Part shown: positions 1 to 6,847 of the stretch, in pieces
How the letters are laid out: every line of letters starts with the position of its first letter
Numbering within the stretch: the stretch's first letter is position 1
DNA from: a bacterium D16-76
Lineage (GTDB): Bacteria; Bacillota; Clostridia; Oscillospirales; Acutalibacteraceae
Assembly: GCA_009917445.1 (NCBI GenBank)
Contig: QZEE01000006.1
Location: forward strand, 62,001 to 126,000
DNA length: 64,000 nucleotides
Direction: 5' to 3'
Position numbers and translations under genes: made by a program
The notes under the pieces: generated by a model
The model's database searches: none
What the model saw: the letters and a program-made list of their open reading frames with translations, nothing else
What the model was told of the DNA's origin: nothing

Positions 1-68
1 ACGGCTCTGATGAGCAGGACGCCGTAGACGCGCTGGTCAAGTTGGTAGAGTCCGGCTTTGCAGAGTAA
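1..68 (+). CDS. ptsH: HPr phosphocarrier protein, C-terminal end (partial)
   Basis: Only the last 21 codons are in the window, read in the frame that ends at the TAA at 66-68. The peptide GSDEQDAVDALVKLVESGF followed by AE matches the final helix of HPr-family proteins, which shuttle phosphate in the sugar phosphotransferase system (HPr) or act in catabolite control (Crh). The phosphorylated His15 and Ser46 regions lie outside the window, so HPr and Crh cannot be told apart. A strong terminator follows directly. An HPr gene just before uvrC is a common clostridial order, which supports the call. Confidence 0.7.
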   Translation, partial: GSDEQDAVDALVKLVESGFAE

Positions 69-93
69 ATCATCCGGCTACGACCCAGGATAG

Positions 94-121
94 GCACCGC
101 GGAATGCGGTGCTTTCTTTTT
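94..121 (+). terminator. Intrinsic terminator after HPr gene
   Basis: A 7-bp perfect stem GCACCGC / GCGGTGC with a five-base loop (GGAAT) is followed by a T-rich run at 113-121. It lies 25 bases after the HPr stop and should end that transcript. No clear promoter is visible between it and the next gene, so that gene may rely on read-through. Confidence 0.85.
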
Positions 122-150
122 AGTACAGATAAAGAAGGAGGGGGTACCCC

Positions 151-738
151 ATGACACACCTGGGCACAAAAATCATCCAAACACCGCGCCTAACCCTGCG
201 CCCTTTCCGCTGGGAGGACATGCTCCCCATGTTCCGCAACTGGGAAAGCGACCCTGCCGTAACAGAGTTCCTGCGCTGGCCCACGGCAAAATCCACAGAC
301 GAGACAAAGCAGGTGCTGGGGGATTGGATATCCTCCTACAGCGACCCCGCCTTTTACCTGTGGGCCATTGTGCCGGGTGATTTAGGCGAGCCTATCGGCT
401 CCATCAGCGTAGTAGAGCGGGACGACACCGTGAAAAAGGTGCACATCGGCTACTGTATTGGCAGCAAGTGGTGGCACAAGGGCTTTACCAGCGAAGCCTT
501 TGCCGCCATAATCCCCTTCTTTTTTGAAGAAGTAGGCGTCAACCGCATCGAAAGCCAGCACGACCCCCGCAACCCCCATTCCGGCCACGTAATGGAAAAA
601 TGCGGCCTAACCTATGAAGGCACCCTGCGCCAAGCCGACCACAGCAACCAGGGCATTGTAGACGCCTGCATGTACAGCATCCTGTCCAGCGAATACTTTG
701 CCCGCAAAGAAAAAAGCATGCCAGGGCCCGCCAAGTAA
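151..738 (+). CDS. GNAT N-acetyltransferase, RimJ/RimL type
   Basis: This 195-residue protein belongs to the acetyltransferase_3 branch of the GNAT fold, which moves an acetyl group from acetyl-CoA to an amine; RimJ and RimL act on ribosomal protein N-termini, but most members have unknown substrates. The opening TPRLTLRPFRWEDM is the usual first strand and helix. The segment WWHKGFTSEA around residues 110-120 is the acetyl-CoA pyrophosphate-binding loop, and NPHSGHVMEKCGL is the usual late helix. The start is supported by a purine-rich ribosome site (AAGGAGGGGG) eight or so bases upstream. It sits between HPr and uvrC, which says nothing about substrate. Confidence 0.85.
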   Translation: MTHLGTKIIQTPRLTLRPFRWEDMLPMFRNWESDPAVTEFLRWPTAKSTDETKQVLGDWISSYSDPAFYLWAIVPGDLGEPIGSISVVERDDTVKKVHIGYCIGSKWWHKGFTSEAFAAIIPFFFEEVGVNRIESQHDPRNPHSGHVMEKCGLTYEGTLRQADHSNQGIVDACMYSILSSEYFARKEKSMPGPAK

Positions 739-807
739 AAGCCCCTCTTCTTTTTAGAAAAGACAATCCCTGCGCGCCCCGCCTAAAAATGTGAAAGGAG
801 CCACCTC

Positions 808-2742
808 ATGGACACCGCTTCCCAGCTGGCCGAGAAAAAGAAAGAGCTGCGCAAAAAAGCCATGCAGCTCCCCCTGTCCCCAGGGGTATACATTATGCAC
901 GACAAAGCCGGGGAGATCATCTACATCGGCAAAGCCAAAGCGCTGAAAAACCGGGTCAGCCAGTATTTCGGCTCCGACCGCAACCATGAGGAAAAAGTGC
1001 GCCGCATGGTGCAAAACGTGGACTGGTTCGAGTACATCGTCACCGACAGCGAGTTTGAAGCCCTGGTGCTGGAAAGCAGCCTCATCAAGCAGAACCAGCC
1101 CAAGTACAACATCCTCCTAAAAGATGACAAGGGCTACAGCTATATCCGCGTCAGCGGCGGCTCCTGGCCCCGTATCACCGAAGTCAAAAAGATCGAAGAC
1201 GACGGCGCCAAATATATCGGTCCCTACCTTAGCTCCTGGTCCATCAAGCAGACCATTGACTCCGCCCGAAAAATCTTCCGCCTGCCCGACTGCAACAAAA
1301 AATTCCCCCAGGATTTCGGCAAAAGCCGCCCCTGCCTCAACTATTATATCAAGCAATGCTGTGCCCCCTGCCGGGGCCGCATGGGGGAGGACGAGTATAA
1401 CGAGGCCTTCCAGCAGGCCCTGGACTTCATCAAAGGCGGCAGCAGCACATCGGTGCGGGCCCTTACCGCCCGCATGGAGGAAGCCGCCGAAAACATGGAG
1501 TTCGAGCTGGCCGCCCGCCTGCGGGACCGCATCAGCGCCATCAACAAAATGAAAGAGCGCCAAAAGGTAGTGGCCAGCCGCGTAGAAGAGCAGGACGTCT
1601 TCGCCCTGGCCCAAGGGGAGACCCACACAGCTTTCGAGGTCTTCCGCTTTACCGGCGGCAAATTAAGCGACCGAGAAAGCTTCCTCACCGAAGGCTGCCA
1701 GCCAGACCCCGAGGCCCGCTCAGAATTTTTGCGCCAATATTACGCCATACGGGACCGTGTGCCCCCCGTGGTGGCCCTGGACGGCGAAATCGAAGACCAG
1801 GGGCTTATAGAGCGCTGGCTCTCCGAAAAGCGCGGCCGTGCGGTGCACATCACCGTGCCCCAGCGGGGCGAACAGCACCAGCTTGTGCAGATGTGCCGCA
1901 CCAACGCCGCCGAAAGCATTGCCCAGCACACCGGCACCGCCGGGCGCGACGCCTCGGCCTTAGACGAGCTGCGCCGTCTTTTGGGCCTGGAAAAAGCCCC
2001 AGCCTACATCGAATCCTACGATATTTCCAACCTCCAAGGCGGCGAGAACGTAGCGGGCATGGTGGTCTTCGAAAACGGCCGCCCCCTAAAATCCGCTTAC
2101 CGCAAGTTTAAAATCAAAACCGTAGACGGGCAGGACGACTACGGCTCCATGCGCGAGGTGATCCGCCGGCGCTTCGAGGAGTACAAATCCCACCAGCTAG
2201 AGGGCGACAACACCGGCTTCGGCCGCCTGCCCGACCTGATCCTCCTGGACGGCGGCAAAGGCCACGTAGCAGCCGTCCAGCCTCTTTTAGAGGAAATAGG
2301 CGTGCAGGTGCCCCTTTTCGGCATGGTAAAAGACGATAAACACCGCACCCGGGCCATAGCCCTTACCGGCGGCGAAATCGCCATCAGCTCTACCCGCCGG
2401 GCCTTTACCCTGGTGTCCAGCATCCAGGATGAAGTACACCGCTTTGCCATTGGCTACCACCGCCAGCAGCGCAAAAAAGCGGCCATTTCCTCCACCCTCA
2501 CCTCCATCGAGGGCATCGGCCAGTCCCGGGCTAAGGCCCTGCTAAAGCACTTTAAGACGGTTACCGCCATTTCCGAAGCCGACCTCCCCGAGCTGGAACA
2601 AGCCCCCGGCATGACAAAGCCCGCCGCCCGCCGCGTCTTTGAATTCTTCCACGGCCCCCTGGAAGAAGGGCCGGGGCAGGGGGGGCCAACCGGTAAATCC
2701 GGCAAAAAGGAAGAAAAGTCGGGCAAAACCGCGTTAAATTAG
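808..2742 (+). CDS. uvrC: Excinuclease ABC subunit C
   Basis: UvrC makes both the 3' and 5' incisions around bulky DNA lesions after UvrA/UvrB damage recognition. At 644 residues it has normal length. An N-terminal GIY-YIG nuclease domain starts near residue 22 (LSPGVYIMHDKAGEIIYIGKA), a UVR motif that binds UvrB lies near 225-250 (ENMEFELAARLRDRI), the RNase H-like endonuclease half begins around 395 (YDISNLQGG), and a helix-hairpin-helix tail follows near 570 (SIEGIGQSRAKALL). The last 25 residues are low-complexity Gly/Lys-rich. A GAAAGGAG ribosome site precedes the ATG. Confidence 0.97.
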   Translation: MDTASQLAEKKKELRKKAMQLPLSPGVYIMHDKAGEIIYIGKAKALKNRVSQYFGSDRNHEEKVRRMVQNVDWFEYIVTDSEFEALVLESSLIKQNQPKYNILLKDDKGYSYIRVSGGSWPRITEVKKIEDDGAKYIGPYLSSWSIKQTIDSARKIFRLPDCNKKFPQDFGKSRPCLNYYIKQCCAPCRGRMGEDEYNEAFQQALDFIKGGSSTSVRALTARMEEAAENMEFELAARLRDRISAINKMKERQKVVASRVEEQDVFALAQGETHTAFEVFRFTGGKLSDRESFLTEGCQPDPEARSEFLRQYYAIRDRVPPVVALDGEIEDQGLIERWLSEKRGRAVHITVPQRGEQHQLVQMCRTNAAESIAQHTGTAGRDASALDELRRLLGLEKAPAYIESYDISNLQGGENVAGMVVFENGRPLKSAYRKFKIKTVDGQDDYGSMREVIRRRFEEYKSHQLEGDNTGFGRLPDLILLDGGKGHVAAVQPLLEEIGVQVPLFGMVKDDKHRTRAIALTGGEIAISSTRRAFTLVSSIQDEVHRFAIGYHRQQRKKAAISSTLTSIEGIGQSRAKALLKHFKTVTAISEADLPELEQAPGMTKPAARRVFEFFHGPLEEGPGQGGPTGKSGKKEEKSGKTALN

Positions 2743-2751
2743 CTTAAACCG

Positions 2752-2780
2752 TTGACATATGGGTAGAATAATGGGATAAT
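2752..2780 (+). promoter_or_regulatory. Sigma-A promoter for rsmD-coaD
   Basis: A perfect -35 box TTGACA (2752-2757), a 17-base spacer and a -10 box GATAAT (2775-2780). It begins right after the uvrC stop, so rsmD and coaD have their own start of transcription. Confidence 0.85.
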
Positions 2781-2814
2781 AGCAGAAGCATACCGTTTAT
2801 AGGGAGGCGAACCA

Positions 2815-3360
2815 ATGCGCATTATTTCAGGCGCCATGCGGGGTAAAAAGCTCCTTACCCTGGAAGGGGGCTCTGTGCGCCCCACTTCCGACCGGGTAAA
2901 GGAAGCCCTGTTCGACATTTTACAATTCCGCATAGAGGGCCGCCGGTTCCTGGACCTGTTCGCCGGCAGCGGGCAGATCGGCCTGGAAGCCTTAAGCCGT
3001 GGGGCAGCAGAAGCCGTTCTGGTAGATTCTTCCCGGGCCTCCCAGCAGGTCATCGAGAAAAATGTGCGGGCCCTGGGCTTAGAAGGCAAAGCCAAGCTTG
3101 TCCCCATGGACTTCGCCGCGTTCCTGCACAGCAGCCCCGGCCTGTTTGATATCGCGTTTTTAGACCCGCCCTACCACGCCGGCCTTTTGCAGCAGGCCCT
3201 GCCCCTGGCGGCAGGCCACATGAACCCCGGCGGCATCCTGCTGTGCGAGCACCCTAGGGATGAGCAGCTGCCCGAAACAGCTGGCGGGCTCGCCCTCTAC
3301 AGGCAGTACCGGTATGGAAAAATCATGCTCACCAGCTACCAAAGGGTCCAAGAAGGGTAG
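2815..3360 (+). CDS. rsmD: 16S rRNA (guanine(966)-N2)-methyltransferase RsmD
   Basis: RsmD methylates N2 of G966 in 16S rRNA using S-adenosylmethionine. The 181-residue protein shows the family opening MRIISGAMRGKKL, the SAM-binding loop DLFAGSGQIGLEALSRG near residues 45-60 and the catalytic DPPY tetrad at residues 117-120. The start has the ribosome site AGGGAGG. It is followed 22 bases later by coaD, the usual partner in Bacillota, so the two are probably co-transcribed from the promoter just upstream. Confidence 0.95.
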   Translation: MRIISGAMRGKKLLTLEGGSVRPTSDRVKEALFDILQFRIEGRRFLDLFAGSGQIGLEALSRGAAEAVLVDSSRASQQVIEKNVRALGLEGKAKLVPMDFAAFLHSSPGLFDIAFLDPPYHAGLLQQALPLAAGHMNPGGILLCEHPRDEQLPETAGGLALYRQYRYGKIMLTSYQRVQEG

Positions 3361-3382
3361 AAGCCGAAAAAGGAGGCAGACT

Positions 3383-3877
3383 ATGAACCGAACCGCCATA
3401 TGCCCAGGCAGCTTCGACCCCGTGACCATGGGCCATTTGGACATTATCAGCCGGGCGTGCAAAATATTCGACAGGATCATCGTAGCCGTACCGGTAAACC
3501 CCCTAAAGCATTTCAGCTTTTCCGTAGAAGAGCGTATGGAGCTTTTGCAGCGGGTGTGCGATGACGCCGGCCTGCGGAACGTGGAGATCGACCAGGTAAC
3601 CGGCCTTTTGGCCGACTACGCCATGGAGCATAAAGCCATGGTGGTCGTAAAGGGCCTGCGGGCCGTGTCCGATTTTGAGTACGAATTCCAGCAGGCGCTG
3701 GCCAACAAAAAGCTTAACCCGCAGCTAGAGACCATGTTCCTGCCCACCAGCTCGGACAATATGTTTTTAAGCTCTAGCGTCGTCAAGCAGATTGCGGGCT
3801 TTGGGGGGGACATCTCCCACTTTGTGCCCGACTGCATTTTAGATACCATCAAAGAGAGGCTTTGCAAGCAGGGCTGA
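3383..3877 (+). CDS. coaD: Pantetheine-phosphate adenylyltransferase
   Basis: CoaD makes dephospho-CoA from 4'-phosphopantetheine and ATP, the fourth step of coenzyme A synthesis. The protein is 164 residues, standard for the family. It has the nucleotidyl-transferase signature PGSFDPVTMGHLDII (the TxGH-type ATP-binding site), the KGLR segment and the FLSSSVVKQIA motif equivalent to ISSTxVR. An in-frame upstream Met at 3260 would overlap rsmD by 100 bases; the ATG at 3383 is preferred because it has an AAAGGAGG ribosome site and gives the canonical N-terminus MNRTAICPGSFDP. Confidence 0.96.
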   Translation: MNRTAICPGSFDPVTMGHLDIISRACKIFDRIIVAVPVNPLKHFSFSVEERMELLQRVCDDAGLRNVEIDQVTGLLADYAMEHKAMVVVKGLRAVSDFEYEFQQALANKKLNPQLETMFLPTSSDNMFLSSSVVKQIAGFGGDISHFVPDCILDTIKERLCKQG

Positions 3878-3920
3878 GCACCGGCAGGAAACATCCAAGA
3901 AAGGGACGGGAGTTTTTTCC

Positions 3921-4400
3921 ATGGCAAACAATCAAGCGACTATTGAGGACCTCATCGATGAAATGTATGACGTGCTGGAAAAGGGCTGGAAAATGCCCAT
4001 GTCCGGCGGCAAGCTTTTTGTAGACGGCGAGGAGGTCCGGCAGATCCTGGACGAGATCAAAGAGGAGATACCGGCCGAGGTGCAGAAAGCCCGCGCCATT
4101 GTGGCCGACCGCGCCCAGATCCTCAACGAAGCCCAGCGGGAGGCGGAGACCGTCATCCGCGTAGCGGAGGAAAAAGCCCGCGCCCTGGTAGACCAGCAGG
4201 AAATCGTGCGCCAGGCCCAGCAAAAGGCCAACGAGCTCATCGCCCAGGCCCAGGCCAAATTTAAGGAAATGCGCAAGGCCAGCAACGATTATGTAGACGA
4301 TTTAATGCGCCGCACCGACGAAGCTTTGGCCGAAGGCCTTTCCGAATTACGCAAAACCCGGCAGAACATCAAGGCGTCTCAGCGCAATTCACAAATGTAA
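3921..4400 (+). CDS. Coiled-coil protein, DivIVA/ATP-synthase-b-like
   Basis: This 159-residue soluble protein has no transmembrane segment. After a short N-terminal part, residues about 45-140 are a continuous Ala/Glu/Arg-rich coiled coil with heptad-like spacing (repeats such as EAQREAETVIRVAEEKARALV). Such proteins are often named ATP synthase F0 subunit B-like or DivIVA-like, and genes of this kind are seen after coaD in clostridia. It lies 43 bases after coaD and ends at a strong terminator, so it closes the rsmD-coaD unit. A structural or division-related role is possible, given the dcw cluster next door, but not shown. I do not recognise a specific function. Confidence 0.7.
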   Translation: MANNQATIEDLIDEMYDVLEKGWKMPMSGGKLFVDGEEVRQILDEIKEEIPAEVQKARAIVADRAQILNEAQREAETVIRVAEEKARALVDQQEIVRQAQQKANELIAQAQAKFKEMRKASNDYVDDLMRRTDEALAEGLSELRKTRQNIKASQRNSQM

Positions 4401-4445
4401 CCTATCAAAACACGTCAATTTCAATAAAAACCATGTTTTTCTCCA

Positions 4446-4481
4446 TTCCCCTCGCTACATGTAGCGAGGGGAATTTTCGTT
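4446..4481 (+). terminator. Terminator between coiled-coil gene and mraZ
   Basis: A perfect 28-base palindrome (4446-4473, halves TTCCCCTCGCTACA and its complement) followed by TTTTCGTT. It separates the rsmD unit from the division cluster. Confidence 0.88.
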
Positions 4482-4547
4482 CCCCCACTATCTACCCGAA
4501 CATACCATCGGCTCAAAGCCCCGCCCACCTCGAACGGATTTTCCGAA

Positions 4548-4576
4548 TTGCATTTAGGGGGTAGGTAGGGTATAAT
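4548..4576 (+). promoter_or_regulatory. Promoter of the division (dcw) cluster, PmraZ
   Basis: A consensus -10 box TATAAT at 4571-4576 with a weaker -35 TTGCAT at 4548-4553, spacing 17. Transcription would start near 4583, immediately before the array of MraZ boxes, a position that fits repression by bound MraZ. Confidence 0.8.
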
Positions 4577-4584
4577 AAGGAGGT

Positions 4585-4644
4585 CAAGTGGGTGAAAGTG
4601 GGGGAAAGTTCCACGAAGTGTCACAAAAGTGGGGCCATGTGGGC
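4585..4644 (+). promoter_or_regulatory. MraZ operator, six phased GTGGG-type boxes
   Basis: GTGGG boxes start at 4588, 4598, 4629 and 4639, with degenerate GTTCC and GTGTC boxes at 4608 and 4618; spacing is 10, 10, 10, 11 and 10 bases. Most are preceded by AA or AAA. MraZ is known to bind tandem TGGGN or AAAGTGK repeats with this period upstream of mraZ and to repress the cluster. The array lies between the transcription start and the mraZ start codon, so it is an autoregulatory site. Confidence 0.8.
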
Positions 4645-4694
4645 GGCCAGCCACCCCGCCCCCCAAAGGGGAGAAACCAGAAAGGCGCAGGGTT

Positions 4695-5114
4695 ATGTTG
4701 ACAGGTGAATATCAACATAATATGGACCCAAAGGGCCGGGTAACCGTGCCCTCCAAGTTCCGTGAGGACCTGGGGGACAAGTTCTACGTCTGCCGGGGCC
4801 TGGACGGCTGCCTGTTCCTCCTGTCCCAATCCCAGTGGGACAGCCTGGTAGAGAAAGTCTCCGCCATCCCCTTGGCCCAGGGCAAAGGCATCCAGCGCTA
4901 TTTCTTTTCCGGCGCAGCCGAGGTAGAGCCCGACAAGCAGGGCCGCATCCTCATCCCGCCCAACCTGCGGGATCATGCCGGCCTCACCCGCGACGTAACC
5001 GTCATCGGCGCGGCGGTGCGGGCCGAAATCTGGGACACAGCCCGCTGGGCCGCCTACAACGAGAGCCAGACAGATGAAGCCATCGAGGCTTCCATGAACC
5101 TTTTAGATTTCTAA
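4695..5114 (+). CDS. mraZ: Transcriptional regulator MraZ
   Basis: MraZ is a DNA-binding protein that autoregulates the division and cell-wall cluster. The 139-residue protein contains two tandem SpoVT-AbrB domains, each with the DxxxR signature: DPKGRVTVPSKF near residue 12 and DKQGRILIPPNLR near residue 78. The open frame extends 22 codons upstream to 4629, but that part overlaps the operator boxes; the ATG at 4695 gives the standard MLTGEYQHNMDPKGR start. The gene is followed 12 bases later by rsmH, the universal arrangement. The ribosome site (AGGCGCAGG) is weak. Confidence 0.96.
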   Translation: MLTGEYQHNMDPKGRVTVPSKFREDLGDKFYVCRGLDGCLFLLSQSQWDSLVEKVSAIPLAQGKGIQRYFFSGAAEVEPDKQGRILIPPNLRDHAGLTRDVTVIGAAVRAEIWDTARWAAYNESQTDEAIEASMNLLDF

Positions 5115-5126
5115 CGGATAGGAATT

Positions 5127-6083
5127 ATGGAGTTTAATCACAAGCCCGTTTTATTTCGGGAGACAATAGAAGCCCTTCATATCCAGCCCAACGGCCACTA
5201 CATCGACGGCACCATGGGCGGCGGGGGGCACTCAGAAGCCATTGTGCAGCGCCTTACCGGGGGGCGGCTGCTTTCCATCGACCAAGACCCGGATGCCATT
5301 GCCGCCGGCGGGGCCAGGCTCCAAAAGTACCCCCAGTCCACTGTGGTGCAGGGCAATTTCGCCCAAATGGCAGACCTGGCCCGGCAGCAGGGCATGCAGC
5401 AGGTTGACGGCATCCTCTTAGACATAGGCGTCTCTTCCCACCAGCTGGACGACCCAGGCCGGGGCTTTTCCTACCATCACGACGCCCCCCTGGACATGCG
5501 CATGAGCCAGTCCGGCCCCTCGGCAAAAGACCTGGTCAACACCCTGCCCCAAAACGAGCTTGCCCGCATTATCTCCCGCTACGGCGAAGACCGCAGCGCC
5601 GGGCGCATTGCGGCAGGCATCTGCCAGGCCCGCGGGCAAGGAGAGATCACCACCACCCTGCAACTGGCAGAGATCATAAAAGCCTCCGTCCCCGCGGCTG
5701 TCCGCCGGGCAGATGGCCATCCGGCCCGCCGCACCTTCCAAGCCCTGCGCATTGCCGTCAATGGGGAGCTGGACAGGCTGGACGAGGGCCTGCAGGCCGC
5801 TTTCAGCCTTTTGGCCCCTGGCGGCCGGCTGGCGGTCATCACCTTCCATTCCCTGGAAGACCGCATGGTCAAGCAGGCCATGGCCAAGTGGTGCCAAGGC
5901 TGCACCTGCCCGCCGGATTTCCCCGTATGCGTGTGCGGCAAAAAGCCCCAAGGGAAGCTGATATACAAAAAAGGCCTTTCCCCCTCAGCCGAGGAATTAG
6001 CTGAGAACCCCCGTGCCAGAAGTGCAAGGCTGCGGGTATTCGAGAAAGACAGACAACACAGGGGCGCAGCTCCTTTCAAATAA
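5127..6083 (+). CDS. rsmH: 16S rRNA (cytosine(1402)-N4)-methyltransferase RsmH (MraW)
   Basis: RsmH methylates N4 of C1402 in the ribosomal P site. The 318-residue protein has the SAM-binding loop GGGGHSEAI near residue 34, the family stretch SSHQLDDPGRGFSY near residue 105, MRMSQ, and the late motif TFHSLEDRMVK. A Cys-rich insert CQGCTCPPDFPVCVCG near residue 260 is typical of the family. The start ATG at 5127 follows mraZ by 12 bases with a GGATAGGAA ribosome site. It is co-transcribed with the division genes. Confidence 0.97.
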   Translation: MEFNHKPVLFRETIEALHIQPNGHYIDGTMGGGGHSEAIVQRLTGGRLLSIDQDPDAIAAGGARLQKYPQSTVVQGNFAQMADLARQQGMQQVDGILLDIGVSSHQLDDPGRGFSYHHDAPLDMRMSQSGPSAKDLVNTLPQNELARIISRYGEDRSAGRIAAGICQARGQGEITTTLQLAEIIKASVPAAVRRADGHPARRTFQALRIAVNGELDRLDEGLQAAFSLLAPGGRLAVITFHSLEDRMVKQAMAKWCQGCTCPPDFPVCVCGKKPQGKLIYKKGLSPSAEELAENPRARSARLRVFEKDRQHRGAAPFK

Positions 6084-6122
6084 ACAACCCGGCATTTTGC
6101 AAGCCGAAAGGAAGTGAGCGCT

Positions 6123-6662
6123 ATGGCCAACTTTTCAGAAGCCTATGATTTCGCCCTGTTCGAAGAACGGACAGCAGCAGCCCCCGCCGTAGTGGAGCAG
6201 CCCCAGCGGCAGCCCCGCCGGGGCCCCCAGCGCAGCCCCCGTGAAAACGTGGTGGAGCTGCCCAAGCATGAGGCAGAAAAACGGGCCAGGCCCAAACGGC
6301 GCCCCTTCCGGTTTTTGGCGGCTTCCATGTGCTTCCTGGTCGTATCCGCTATCGTGGCCTCCGTGGTGCACAGCCAGGTCCTGCTTACCGAGCTTACCCA
6401 GGAGATCAACAACGTCACCGACAGCTTAGCCAAAGCCGAAAGTGTCGAGATCCAGCTAAGCATGCAGGCGGCCCTGCGCATGAACGACGGGCAGATCGAA
6501 AAGTACGCTGCCGGCGAACTGGGCCTTAGCAAAATTTCCGGCGCCCAGGTAACCTATATCAACGTAGCCCGGGCCGACCAGGGCCAAGTCTTAGGGGACT
6601 TGGACGGCGGCTCTGTGCTGGACAGGCTGTGGGGGAGCCTAAGGGGCCTCTTTGCCAGATGA
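6123..6662 (+). CDS. ftsL: Cell division protein FtsL-like
   Basis: A small bitopic membrane protein of 179 residues in the position always held by ftsL, between rsmH and the septal transpeptidase. It has a basic cytoplasmic part (residues about 20-65, rich in Arg/Pro/Gln), one membrane helix near 66-85 (FLAASMCFLVVSAIVASVV) and an extracellular coiled-coil region followed by a short tail. FtsL forms the FtsQLB complex that activates septal peptidoglycan synthesis. The ATG at 6123 is preferred to a GTG at 6114 because the ribosome site AAAGGAAG is correctly spaced. Sequence identity to FtsL families is always low, so position carries most of the weight. Confidence 0.85.
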   Translation: MANFSEAYDFALFEERTAAAPAVVEQPQRQPRRGPQRSPRENVVELPKHEAEKRARPKRRPFRFLAASMCFLVVSAIVASVVHSQVLLTELTQEINNVTDSLAKAESVEIQLSMQAALRMNDGQIEKYAAGELGLSKISGAQVTYINVARADQGQVLGDLDGGSVLDRLWGSLRGLFAR

Positions 6663-6666
6663 ATTT

Positions 6667-6689
6667 GCCCCCATGGGTATAGTGGGGGC
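6667..6689 (+). other. Hairpin in ftsL-spoVD gap
   Basis: A 7-bp stem GCCCCCA / TGGGGGC with a nine-base loop just after the ftsL stop, without a following T-run. It may stabilise or process the mRNA between ftsL and the transpeptidase gene; it is not a convincing terminator. The rest of the 185-base gap shows no clear promoter. Confidence 0.4.
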
Positions 6690-6847
6690 CCAGCGGGAAT
6701 AACAATAAGAGAGAAGGAACGGTGGGGGAGAAGGGAAACGGGTACACCCGCAAACGTGCGGCGGGCCCATTTCCGGTATAGGGGCAAAAAGCCCGCCCAC
6801 CTTATATTTATTTTAAACCCTAAAAGGATAAAGGACGGTGAGGGCAG

